Shown here: in pieces, positions 43,989 through 51,454 of the stretch
How the letters are laid out: every line of letters begins with the position of its first letter
Numbering within the stretch: the stretch's first letter is position 1
DNA from: BD2-11 sp965221785
GTDB taxonomy: Bacteria; Gemmatimonadota; Gemmatimonadetes; Longimicrobiales; Gaopeijiaceae
Assembly: GCA_965221785.1 (NCBI GenBank)
Contig: CBDCSR010000003.1
Coordinates: 1,922,001 to 1,986,000, forward strand
Direction of reading: 5' to 3'
DNA: 64,000 bases
Notes under the pieces: generated by a model
What the model was told of the DNA's origin: nothing
What the model saw: the letters and a program-made list of their open reading frames with translations, nothing else
Databases searched by the model: none
Translations under genes and position numbers: made by a program

Positions 43989-45260
43989 CTACTCCCCCCG
44001 TAACCGGCTCACCACGAGCGTCGGCACGTCGAATTCATCGCGTTCCAGGTGAACCACGAGACCATCGGGTCCGAACGCGGCGGGCATCGGCGGGTCGCCG
44101 GCCGGGAGCGTGCCGAGGTACTCGCGGTCGGCGTTGAAGACGTCTATCGGGCCTTCGTCCAACCATGGATCCTCTCCGCGGCGCTGGATCCAGAGCCCGC
44201 CGTCCCAAGTGGCCTTCAGCCCCAGCACCACGGGGATTTCGTGGTAGAACCCGCGTTCCTGGATCCTGCGGCGGCGCCCCTCGACGTCCCGCGTCAGGAA
44301 AGGCAGGCCTGTCGAGGGAGCCGTCTGCGACCACTCTTCGAGACGTTCGAGGTGGTAGGCGGTCGTCGCCCGCTGGATGCGCCGGGATACCCCTTGCGGC
44401 GCGAACGGCCGTCTCAGGACGTCGATCACCGATCCGTCGGGAGAGGTGAACCTGATGGCGTAGGCAGAGGAGTCGGCGTAGGCGATGGTGCCGTCGGGGA
44501 GCACATCCCAGACAAAGGCAGGCTCGAAATACCGGTCTTCCATCGACGCGACGACCTTCGCCCAGTCCTCCTGGTCGGCAGCTGACAGCTCCGTATCCGA
44601 GCGAGGGGCTCTCCATCCCTGGAGGATAGGCTCCTGCGCGATCTCATCGCCGGAGAGGTCCAATGTCTCGAGCGCGCGGTCATCGGCTCCCGGCGGAGTA
44701 TCGGCCGCCTGCCCCATGCGGCGGTTCGCACGGTTCGCCATTGCGACCAGCACACCCGCGACCCCACGGGCGATGATCCTGTCGCCCAGCGGATCGGCCC
44801 GAATCTCGCTGTGAAAGAGGGTGCTGGATGCAGGCCAGCCCTCGTCGCTCATCCGGACGAACCGCTCCAGTCCGCCGTCCGGGCTGAACACCTGGATCGC
44901 GGAATGACCCAGATCGGGCACCGCGATGCGGCCGTCGCGCCACACCGCGAAGGCGATTACGCTCTGAAACTCCCCCGGCCCCTCGCCCTCGCGACCGACC
45001 AGACGCACCAGTTGGCCGTCGGGTCCGATGACGACGACCCGCTTGTTCATGGCATCGAGGATCAACAGGTTGCCCGCTTCATCGAAACTCGCCTGCAGGG
45101 ACGGTTCAGGCCCGAAGAAGGCCCACTCCTCCTGCGCGCTCGCGCCGCCCACGCGGTAGACTTCGGTCATGTCTACCGTCAGCGGCTGGTCCTGCGCGGC
45201 GGCCGGGGCAGCGAGCAGGGCCACCGCGAAGACGGGGGTGGCTCGAAGGAACAGCTTCAT
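43989..45260 (-). CDS. Secreted 6-bladed beta-propeller protein
   Basis: 423 residues with a signal peptide (VALLAAPAAAQDQ). Blades carry ASFDEAGNLLILDAMNKRV, VGREGEGPGEFQS and LWIQRRGEDPW. It precedes its paralog 42706-43941 by 47 bases and is probably co-transcribed with it. A Pro/Asp-rich loop (QAADTPPGADDRALE) interrupts the middle and is absent from the paralog. Confidence 0.8.
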   Translation of the reverse strand: MKLFLRATPVFAVALLAAPAAAQDQPLTVDMTEVYRVGGASAQEEWAFFGPEPSLQASFDEAGNLLILDAMNKRVVVIGPDGQLVRLVGREGEGPGEFQSVIAFAVWRDGRIAVPDLGHSAIQVFSPDGGLERFVRMSDEGWPASSTLFHSEIRADPLGDRIIARGVAGVLVAMANRANRRMGQAADTPPGADDRALETLDLSGDEIAQEPILQGWRAPRSDTELSAADQEDWAKVVASMEDRYFEPAFVWDVLPDGTIAYADSSAYAIRFTSPDGSVIDVLRRPFAPQGVSRRIQRATTAYHLERLEEWSQTAPSTGLPFLTRDVEGRRRRIQERGFYHEIPVVLGLKATWDGGLWIQRRGEDPWLDEGPIDVFNADREYLGTLPAGDPPMPAAFGPDGLVVHLERDEFDVPTLVVSRLRGE

Positions 45261-45386
45261 CGCGGGGTTCTCCCCTGAGCGGATTGTGGAATCCGGACAG
45301 TCCCGATGATACGCCTCTTCGCTATCGTCATGCCAGCCGGGGAACTGGCCCGGGGGTTCGCACCGCGGGCGAGGAGCCAGCCCCGC

Positions 45387-46412
45387 TCAACACGCGATGC
45401 GGCGCGGCCGGGGGACCGGCATTGCCGCCCTTCGCACGTACCTGGCCACCTCGCGCATGCCGTCCACGCCGATCCGGGCACCGAGAGTCTGGTTGTAGTT
45501 GGTCGTGCCGTTGATGTCGTAGGTATAGCGGTCCCCGCGCGCGTCCTCCACGAATTCGATTCCGGCGATCTCGATCCCTTCCTCGAGGCAGAGCCGGATG
45601 TACCTCTGCACCAGCGGATCGTCCGCCGTGATCGGGGACGGGCTGAAGAGCGCGGCCGCACCCGTGCCGTTCCCACCTGTGCTGTGCGCGTCCGTGCCGC
45701 CTGCGCGGCCCGTGCCGATCCGGAGTTCCTCCTCCCGCGGGGGCATCGGGTTGCACACGTCCGAGGGGCAGAGCTCGAACCCGTCGGCGGTCGAGCTCCG
45801 CATGGCGAACACGAAGCGGCCCCCGACGATCTCCACCCTCGTGATGAACGGCTCGGGCGCGCCGATGTACTGCTGGAGGATCGTCCTGGCGCCGGGCCCG
45901 GCGTCGAAGGCCTCGCCCTCGAGATGCCTCTCGAGGTCCCCGGAGTCGCGGAAGAGCCGGATGCCCAGACCCTTGCCCCCCTGATCGTGCTTCGTGATGA
46001 AGGGGCCATCGAAGGTCGCGGCCGCTTCGAGCAAGTGCTCCCTCCCTACGGCGAGCACGGTGCGTGGCGTCCTGATTCCGTGTCGCCGCAGGACGAGATC
46101 CTGACGAAGCTTGCTCATCTCCAGCTCGAAGGCGCACAGCCCGTTGATCACGCGGCGGCCGTGGGACTCCAGCCAGTACAGGAGGTGGCGCGCCAGCTCG
46201 ACCGTGTGGACGTGCCCCCGGGTGTGTGACGAGGGGCTGATGCGATTCATCCAGATGCCCTCGGGAGGAGGTGTCGACGGATCGATGATCCCTTCGTTCA
46301 CATGCACGAGGCGGACCCGAAGGCCCTCCCTCTCAAGCGCTTCCTGAAGGGGCGGAATCCAGAGGAGATTTTCGTAAAGGATATTTATCTTCGGCGGAAC
46401 GGGGCCGATCAT
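45387..46412 (-). CDS. ATP-grasp ligase (RimK-like)
   Basis: 341 residues. The ATP-grasp core shows PRTVLAVGREHLLEAA, the phosphate loop FITKHDQGGKGLGI, a hinge ILQQYIGAPEPFITR and metal ligands in EIAGIEFVED with a final YDINGTTNYN. Such enzymes join an amino group to a carboxylate, for example in peptide-tail addition or peptide natural-product maturation. A His/Asp-rich N-terminal part (VRLVHVNEGIIDPSTPP) is like other RimK-type ligases. A Gly/Ala insert (GTGRAGGTDAHSTGG) is unusual. A terminator separates it from the genes upstream. Confidence 0.78.
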   Translation of the reverse strand: MIGPVPPKINILYENLLWIPPLQEALEREGLRVRLVHVNEGIIDPSTPPPEGIWMNRISPSSHTRGHVHTVELARHLLYWLESHGRRVINGLCAFELEMSKLRQDLVLRRHGIRTPRTVLAVGREHLLEAAATFDGPFITKHDQGGKGLGIRLFRDSGDLERHLEGEAFDAGPGARTILQQYIGAPEPFITRVEIVGGRFVFAMRSSTADGFELCPSDVCNPMPPREEELRIGTGRAGGTDAHSTGGNGTGAAALFSPSPITADDPLVQRYIRLCLEEGIEIAGIEFVEDARGDRYTYDINGTTNYNQTLGARIGVDGMREVARYVRRAAMPVPRPRRIAC

Positions 46413-46481
46413 GATGATTTCTCTCGGTATTGGGAGGGATCGAGGAACTCGAGGCGGCCGCGCGGGACCGGCCGGAGCACG

Positions 46482-46515
46482 AAAAAGCCGCCCGGATCGG
46501 CTGACCGGGGCGGCT
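46482..46515 (-). terminator. Rho-independent terminator
   Basis: AGCCGCCC (46486-46493) and GGGCGGCT (46508-46515) form a perfect 8-bp stem followed, on the minus strand, by TTTTT (46486-46482). It would end transcripts coming from the TetR-controlled operon and the Cys-rich mini-ORF, ahead of the ATP-grasp gene. Confidence 0.65.
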
Positions 46516-46546
46516 CGGAGGCGGCGTGAGCTCGGGACTCAGCGCA

Positions 46547-46663
46547 TCAACACACCCGGATCCAGGCGATGCAGGGACAGGAGCACGTACAGGTGCAGGT
46601 CGGCCTACAGGTGCAGGTTGCTCCGCGGGGGCGGAGGGATCGGATGTCCGTCGCGTGGATCAT
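46547..46663 (-). CDS. Cys-rich 38-residue ORF (candidate small peptide)
   Basis: The frame from ATG 46663 to a stop at 46547 encodes 38 residues. A polar N-terminal half (MIHATDIRSLRPRG) precedes a tail in which Cys alternates with Thr/Ser/Pro, with Cys at 17, 19, 23, 25, 27, 29, 31 and 38. It lies 69 bases past the pseudopilin-like gene and 32 bases before a terminator, so it would be the last ORF of that transcript. There is no strong ribosome site, and the tail is encoded by a short GGTGCA-type repeat. It may therefore be untranslated 3' sequence. An ATP-grasp ligase follows. Confidence 0.3.
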   Translation of the reverse strand: MIHATDIRSLRPRGATCTCRPTCTCTCSCPCIAWIRVC

Positions 46664-46731
46664 GGCGACGGAAGATGTCGGAATCGGCTTCGCGGGACAA
46701 CCGCAGGCCTGTCGGTCTCCCGGATTGACTC

Positions 46732-47244
46732 TCACCGCGCCTGAATCTGGAAGCACTGCCGTCCGGAGCCGTGCGCCCACAGGTCCCGAAGCTCGAGGTG
46801 CGCAGCCACTGGATCGTCGACCCGGCTGGTGGCAACGGGCGAGCCCGGTCGATGGCAACCCTGACAGCTCCTCTGAACGATCGGAGGGGTTCCATCAGCT
46901 CTGGATGGCCCCCCGGAGTCCGTACCGAACGTGGCGCACACCTCGTAGCGGCCATCGTCGAGCGCCCGATAGCCGTACATCTCCGAGCTGGTGGGATCGC
47001 GGGTGCTGATCCGCAATCCGGGTTCGGCCGCCAGGTCGTCCAGCGATGCCGGAAGCCGGCCATGTCGCGTCCGGTAGAGATCGGCGGCCGCCGCGATTCC
47101 GTGCAGGTCGGCCGCTCGCCGATCGTCGATCCGGCGCTCGCGCTCCTCCGCGGGAGATCCCAGGAGTACCAGGCCGAACACCACCGCCGCGACAACGGTC
47201 GCTCCGGAGGCTCCCAACACGATGGATCTTGGCGAGAGTTTCAT
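46732..47244 (-). CDS. Pseudopilin-like membrane-anchored protein
   Basis: 170 residues. An N-terminal membrane helix (VLGASGATVVAAVVFGLVLL) precedes a periplasmic domain with the pseudopilin-type stretch ADLHGIAAAADLYRTRHGRLP and a C-terminal GRQCFQIQAR. There is a CQGCH sequence that matches the haem c attachment pattern CxxCH; whether haem is bound is unknown. The start overlaps the DUF5671 gene stop (ATGA), so the two are translationally coupled. Confidence 0.6.
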   Translation of the reverse strand: MKLSPRSIVLGASGATVVAAVVFGLVLLGSPAEERERRIDDRRAADLHGIAAAADLYRTRHGRLPASLDDLAAEPGLRISTRDPTSSEMYGYRALDDGRYEVCATFGTDSGGPSRADGTPPIVQRSCQGCHRPGSPVATSRVDDPVAAHLELRDLWAHGSGRQCFQIQAR

Positions 47245-47885
47245 TTAGCCACCTCCTCCTTGCGCACGTCGCGAAGGAAATATCCGAACAACGAGCCGGT
47301 GATCGTGGCGATAGTGAGGACTTTCAGCGCGAACCGGACCGTCAATTCGCCGCCGAGAAGGTTGTAGACGATGCTCGTGACCACGCCGATGAGGGTGGCT
47401 GCGCCAACGAAAAGCGACAGGTACGTCAGCGATTGCCGGACCCGTGAGAGCCGTCGACCCGGGTCTTTCCTGACAGCCCGATCATTCGTCCAGAAGACGA
47501 AGGCGAAGACGGGAAAAGTTGCTACCAGGAAGGAGATCGACCACCGGATCTCCTCCCGTGCCATCGCCAGGGCGGCCGCGGGATCCAGGGCAGGATCGGG
47601 AAACGCCTGATGGATGAACGCGAAGACGAGGCTCCCCAGGCTGATCGCGCTGCCATACAGCGTGCCGAACAGAACGAGGTAGAGGAAGGCCTCGCGTGCG
47701 GACAGATATGGTGCGGGGCGGGGAACCGGGATCGGAAACGCGACGTCGGCGAAGCCGCCCAGGGCGCGTCGCACCTGGTCTTGCGGCCACCCGGCCTCGA
47801 GCAGCACCTCCCTGAGTTGCTCTCGGGGCAGGCTTCGCTCCAGGCCCGCCTTCAGGAATCCGGAAATCTGCTCGTTGACGGCCAT
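47241..47885 (-). CDS. DUF5671-domain membrane protein
   Basis: 214 residues from MAVNEQISGFL. A cytoplasmic N-terminal segment with a UBA-like SLPREQLREVLLEAGWPQDQ is followed by four membrane helices (AREAFLYLVLFGTLYGSAIS, WSISFLVATFPVFAFVFW, LTYLSLFVGAATLIGVV, the last near residues 180-200). This is DUF5671, of unknown function. Its promoter carries a pair of TetR-type palindromes. The first five residues (MAVNE) and the upstream DNA are shared with the beta-barrel gene at 48605-49579. Confidence 0.78.
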   Translation of the reverse strand: MAVNEQISGFLKAGLERSLPREQLREVLLEAGWPQDQVRRALGGFADVAFPIPVPRPAPYLSAREAFLYLVLFGTLYGSAISLGSLVFAFIHQAFPDPALDPAAALAMAREEIRWSISFLVATFPVFAFVFWTNDRAVRKDPGRRLSRVRQSLTYLSLFVGAATLIGVVTSIVYNLLGGELTVRFALKVLTIATITGSLFGYFLRDVRKEEVAK

Positions 47886-47922
47886 CTGGCTGTTCCTCCC
47901 TTGAGGGGTCGATCCCGATGCT

Positions 47923-47964
47923 GTTGACATCGTCAACATAACCCGTGACGTTGACGGTGTCAAC
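47923..47964 (-). promoter_or_regulatory. Promoter with two TetR-type operators (DUF5671 side)
   Basis: Two perfect palindromes of the form GTTGACNNNGTCAAC lie at 47923-47937 and 47950-47964, centres 27 bp apart. On the minus strand they contain a -35 TTGACA (47963-47958), a 17-base spacer and a -10 TATGTT (47940-47935), so a bound repressor would cover the promoter. The divergent tetR gene begins 36 bases away, and autoregulation is likely. Confidence 0.75.
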
Positions 47965-47999
47965 ATTGCTGATCACCTTCACACCGATCACCTTTGGGC

Positions 48000-48608
48000 A
48001 TGACCCCCGACGGCAACGCGTATCACCACGGAGATCTGCGGACGGCACTGCTTGCCGAAGCCGCCGGGATGATCGACGAGGGCGGGACCTCGAGCGTGAC
48101 GATGCGCGCGATCGGGCGGCGCCTGGGCGTATCGCGGTCCGCACCCTATCGCCACTTCGCAGACAAGTCCGCGCTCCTGGTTGCGGTCGCCGCCGCCGGG
48201 TTCGATCGCCTGCGAGACCGCCTGGAGGCAGTGGGCGCGGGAGCCCCCGGCGCCGGGATCGAGCGTCTGCAGCAGGTCGGTGAGGAGTACGTGCGCTTCG
48301 CGCTCGAAAACCCGGGCCACTATCGCCTGATGTACGGCAAGGAAGCGATCACTCGCGAGGACCGGCCCGAGCTCCGCGAGGCCGCGAACGCGTTATTCGA
48401 CGAACTCGTCCGCGTCGTCCGGACCTACCAGCGGAGCGGAACGATCAAGCGGCGGGATCCCCACCTGCAGGCCTACGTGGCATGGGGTGCCGTGCACGGC
48501 CTGGCGTCGCTGCTGATCGAGGGACAGATCCTCACTGCCGTGGATGTCGATGGCCTGATCCGGCAGACCACCTCGACGCTCCTGGACGGGATGCGTGCCG
48601 GTCGCTAG
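48000..48608 (+). CDS. TetR/AcrR-family regulator with WHG-type C-terminal domain
   Basis: 202 residues from ATG 48000; a TTG two codons upstream is possible. It begins with the HHGDLRTALL segment typical of WHG-type TetR proteins. The helix-turn-helix is SSVTMRAIGRRLGVSRSAPY followed by RHFADKSALLVAVAAAGFDR. The C-terminal ligand domain contains FALENPGHYRLMYGKE. Divergent from the DUF5671 operon and convergent with the beta-barrel gene, it sits exactly between two promoters carrying the same palindrome pair, so it is the likely repressor of both. The inducer is unknown. Confidence 0.87.
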   Translation: MTPDGNAYHHGDLRTALLAEAAGMIDEGGTSSVTMRAIGRRLGVSRSAPYRHFADKSALLVAVAAAGFDRLRDRLEAVGAGAPGAGIERLQQVGEEYVRFALENPGHYRLMYGKEAITREDRPELREAANALFDELVRVVRTYQRSGTIKRRDPHLQAYVAWGAVHGLASLLIEGQILTAVDVDGLIRQTTSTLLDGMRAGR

Positions 48609-49579
48609 AGGCCGTACACGAGCGAGACGCTGACGGCATAGAACGCGATGTCGCCGAGCACCAGATCGAAGGTCGCAGGCGTCCTGCCGTCCTCGAGCAC
48701 CGGTGCATGGCTTCGCAGCAAATCCCATTTTCCGGGCTTCCGGATATCGCGGTACCGCGCATAGCGCCCTCGAAGCGCGATGCTGAATCGCTCGTTCGCT
48801 TCCAGCGCTACCCCTCCGATCAGATTTGCTCCGAGCGTCGATTCGGCCAACTGGAGCGACATGTAATCGGCCGTGCCCGCCGCGCGCGTCTGCCATGCGG
48901 GAATGACTGTGCCCGCCCCGGGCTCCACGCCGCCCACGGGCGCGAACCCGTCGGCGAGCGTTCGTCGGACCCGCAATCCCTCAAAGGTGAGTATGACCGT
49001 GGACCGGCCGCCTCCGACACCGACGAACGGCGTATAGCGCGACGAATTGTTGAAGTCGAGGAGCACGTTCACGAACATGTCCGAGATGGTGAGCCCCGAC
49101 AGCCTGGCTGACGGTGGCTCGACCGCGCTCCATTCCCGCGCCGGCTCCGCGGCGAGCGGGCCTGCGTCCAACAACGGCGCCGAGGTTCCCCCCAGCGCAC
49201 TGTTGTTCAGTTCGGCTTCCACCCGGATCGGACCACGTGCGTACCCCAGCGCGAGCGCGGTGGCGCTGGTCATGGTTTCCGCGCCGCGATCAAACCGCAC
49301 TGTCGCGAACACGCCGGATCCGAACTCGGAGCATGCCGGATCGCGGGGGACCATCGCAGGGTCGGGATGCAAGAGCCGGTCACAACGCGTCGCCTGACTG
49401 ACGCCCTCGATGCTTCCCCGAAGCGTCAGCGCGTCCGAATCCCCGAAATCGCCCCGCAAATAGAAGCCGTCCCGCCCCTGGGCGGTCGCCGCCACGGGGG
49501 CCGCGAACCAACCCAGCGCGACGAGGATAACCGCCGTCGCGAGACGAACACCGGTGGCGGTCTTTTCGTTGACGGCCAT
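48605..49579 (-). CDS. Outer-membrane beta-barrel protein
   Basis: 324 residues from MAVNEKTATG. A signal peptide (AVILVALGWFAAPVAATAQ) precedes alternating strands typical of an OmpA/porin-like barrel (FYLRGDFGDSDALTLRGS, VNVLLDFNNSSRYTPFVGVG, ERFSIALRGRYARYRDI) ending in LVYGL, a C-terminal aromatic-adjacent strand. Cys residues at CDRL and ACSEF may pair. The promoter carries the same operators as the DUF5671 gene, and the stop overlaps the convergent tetR stop. It may be an efflux- or uptake-linked porin under TetR control. Confidence 0.75.
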   Translation of the reverse strand: MAVNEKTATGVRLATAVILVALGWFAAPVAATAQGRDGFYLRGDFGDSDALTLRGSIEGVSQATRCDRLLHPDPAMVPRDPACSEFGSGVFATVRFDRGAETMTSATALALGYARGPIRVEAELNNSALGGTSAPLLDAGPLAAEPAREWSAVEPPSARLSGLTISDMFVNVLLDFNNSSRYTPFVGVGGGRSTVILTFEGLRVRRTLADGFAPVGGVEPGAGTVIPAWQTRAAGTADYMSLQLAESTLGANLIGGVALEANERFSIALRGRYARYRDIRKPGKWDLLRSHAPVLEDGRTPATFDLVLGDIAFYAVSVSLVYGL

Positions 49580-49613
49580 CTGGCTGCTCCTCCTGAGTGG
49601 CTCCGCGGTCCTG

Positions 49614-49655
49614 GTTGACGGCGTCAACTTAGTCCGTGACGTTGACGCTGTCAAC
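49614..49655 (-). promoter_or_regulatory. Promoter with two TetR-type operators (beta-barrel side)
   Basis: GTTGACGGCGTCAAC (49614-49628) and GTTGACGCTGTCAAC (49641-49655) repeat the arrangement at 47923-47964: same 27-bp centre spacing, nearly the same intervening bases (CCGTGAC shared), and a minus-strand promoter TTGACA-N17-TAAGTT. The leader to the start codon is also similar. Confidence 0.75.
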
Positions 49656-49705
49656 ATCGGTAGATGCGTCCCTTCCCAGATCCAGTCCGCAGAGGCGTGG
49701 CCTGC

Positions 49706-49837
49706 GTCGAGGCGGCGGGAGGCTGCGGAGAGGTGGAGCATTACCTTTACCTGGTGCCGTTCGTGACCGGCGCGGACGGCACGCGGTTCCTGAAGACGAT
49801 CATCCCGAGTCGAAAAGCGACCAGGCACTACCGGTAG
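49706..49837 (+). pseudogene. 3' fragment of a toxin gene (BrnT-like partner of the CopG antitoxin)
   Basis: The frame ending at 49837 reads EVEHYLYLVPFVTGADGT then RFLKTIIPSRKATRHYR, the characteristic end of small toxins paired with CopG-type antitoxins. About 45 C-terminal residues remain of an expected ~90. The N-terminal half is replaced by the beta-barrel promoter region. It lies 11 bases before the intact antitoxin gene, in the usual toxin-then-antitoxin order. Confidence 0.6.
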
Positions 49838-49848
49838 AGGCGACCATC

Positions 49849-50130
49849 GTGAACGACCAACTCAACACCGAAGAGCGGGAGATCCTCGAGAAGTTCGAAC
49901 GGGGTGAGTTGAAGCTTGCTTCAGAGGTCGAGCGCGAGATGGAGATCGCTCCTCAAGCGGCCCGCAATACCTTCAACAAGACCCGGCGAGTCAACCTGCG
50001 GGTAACGGAACTCGACTTCTCGCGAGCGCACGCGAGGGCGCGGGAAGAGGGCATTCCCTATCAGACGCTGTTGTCGAGCGTCATCCACAAGTACTTGGCG
50101 GGACGTTTGGTGGAGAAGCCGCGCCGCTGA
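49849..50130 (+). CDS. CopG-type antitoxin, orphaned
   Basis: 93 residues from a GTG. It has an N-terminal acidic helix (EEREILEKFERGELKLASE), then TRRVNLRVTELDFSRAHARA and EEGIPYQTLLSSVIHKYLAG, the RHH/CopG antitoxin signature for the toxin family truncated just upstream. Intact, so it may persist as a regulator or as protection against related toxins. Confidence 0.78.
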   Translation: MNDQLNTEEREILEKFERGELKLASEVEREMEIAPQAARNTFNKTRRVNLRVTELDFSRAHARAREEGIPYQTLLSSVIHKYLAGRLVEKPRR

Positions 50131-50157
50131 TCGTGACGCGTCGCGGGAAATCCGCCA

Positions 50158-50412
50158 TCAATCGAGGCCGTCAGCCATTGTGATGTCCAGATCGCTCCAG
50201 TCTTCCTCGGCGTCGGCCATGGCCTTGCAGGTTTCCCTCCACGAGAGCTTGTCGCCCACATCGCGGCGGAGCAGCAGGTCCTCCTCGGTCTCCTCGAGCA
50301 CGATCGACTCGCTCCAACCGTAATTTCTCGCGCAGGACTTTCGGGATTCGAATACCCCTAGAGTTGCCGATTGCGATGAGCTTGACGCCCGGTGTGCCTG
50401 TCGTCCCAGCCA
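50158..50412 (-). pseudogene. Frameshifted AbrB/MazE-like antitoxin
   Basis: From ATG 50412 the sequence GVKLIAIGNSRGIRIPKVLR is a clear AbrB-type N-terminus, with GAGGCTCCC ahead. After REK the frame breaks at about 50321-50326: removing one base gives EKYGWSESIVLEETEEDLLL and a normal acidic C-terminus ending at a stop at 50158. No toxin gene is adjacent. It converges with the CopG antitoxin. Confidence 0.65.
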
Positions 50413-50536
50413 TGAGGGAGCCTCCTTGAGCAGCGACGGAGAGCGTTGCGATCGCAGTTCGCCTTCGTGTCACGCAGGCATGACTCTGCGGCGTAGGGAT
50501 AGCATGTAATTACCGTCATTGCATCGCTGGTTGGCG

Positions 50537-51064
50537 TCAACCGGTGGAGGTGTACGCCACCGCGTGCGGCACCCCTTCGCTCGCCAGCTCTTCCAGGATG
50601 GCGTGCACCTCGTCCGCGAGGCGCTCGTCGAAGAGATGGGGATGGTCGAGGTACCAGGCCACCCACCCCGCGCTGCGCAGGTGGTCCTTGAAGGAGCGGC
50701 GGTAGGACTCCCACATCTTGTCTTCCATGGCCCCGGTCTCGTGCTGGTAGAGCAGGTTGCCCATGTGCCGGAAGACCGCCGTCATGTAGGAGTTCCAGCG
50801 CAACCGCTCGCCGGCCGTGAGCCGGTCCGGTCCGTCGGCCGCCCGGGCGAGGAAATCGGCGAGTTCGGGGTCGCGGAAGATGTGCTCGAGCAGGCGGATG
50901 CTGTTCTCGACCATCGCGTTGAAGGTGGCCGCGCGTACGCTCCTCGTGTTGCGCCGCGTCTGCTCGATGCCGAGCCGCATCCGGCGCGCGACCAGAAGCA
51001 GCGACAGCACGACGCCTACGGCACCGATGAACTCGCCGAGGTTGCCGAGGATGTCGAAGTTCAT
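50537..51064 (-). CDS. Single-pass membrane protein, unknown
   Basis: 175 residues from ATG 51064. One membrane helix at about 8-27 (LGEFIGAVGVVLSLLLVARR) is followed by a soluble helical domain (RAATFNAMVENSIRLLEHIF, WVAWYLDHPHLFDERLADEV). Similar lone proteins occur in related genomes without known function. The longer frame upstream is rejected because its extra residues lack structure and begin in a spacer with a terminator on the other strand. Confidence 0.6.
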   Translation of the reverse strand: MNFDILGNLGEFIGAVGVVLSLLLVARRMRLGIEQTRRNTRSVRAATFNAMVENSIRLLEHIFRDPELADFLARAADGPDRLTAGERLRWNSYMTAVFRHMGNLLYQHETGAMEDKMWESYRRSFKDHLRSAGWVAWYLDHPHLFDERLADEVHAILEELASEGVPHAVAYTSTG

Positions 51065-51176
51065 TCCGGGAGGGGTCAACGCTGTGAATGCGCGATGCTT
51101 CGCGGGTAGCTCCTGAACATTAACATGGTAGATATGCTCTCCACCATGAAGGTGTCCGGTCCCTTCCTCGGCGGAC

Positions 51177-51204
51177 AAATCCGCGACACCGTTGCGGATT
51201 TTTT
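51177..51204 (+). terminator. Rho-independent terminator with no gene upstream
   Basis: AAATCCGC (51177-51184) and GCGGATTT (51194-51201) form a perfect stem running into TTTTTT on the plus strand. No plus-strand gene lies upstream of it, so it may end a small RNA starting after 51065 or attenuate the nuclease gene at 51455. The rest of 51065-51454 holds only a short repeat (GTCTGCGATTTCC at about 51321 and a variant at about 51361). Confidence 0.5.
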
Positions 51205-51454
51205 CACCTGGCCTATCGGCCCGCACGACCGTCACTCTCGCACAACTTGGCGAGCGGCTTCCTCTCCGACGGATGACGGCTGGCGGCGCATGGATCCCGA
51301 CCCCCCCAAAACGCAAACACTGTCTGCGATTTCCGCCGCTGCCCAGAATCCGCAAGCGCCGTCTGCGAAATCCACGGTATCAGGAGAGGGCCTGTCCTGA
51401 TGCGGATGGCCGCTGGCGGACTAGCCAATCAGCCGCCTCCGAGGTGATGGTGGG

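Noticed and set aside
45387..46663. Graspetide-type pathway (ATP-grasp plus core peptide)
   Set aside because: The mini-ORF lacks the Thr/Lys and Asp/Glu core pattern of graspetides and is separated from the ligase by a terminator; only a general link is left open.
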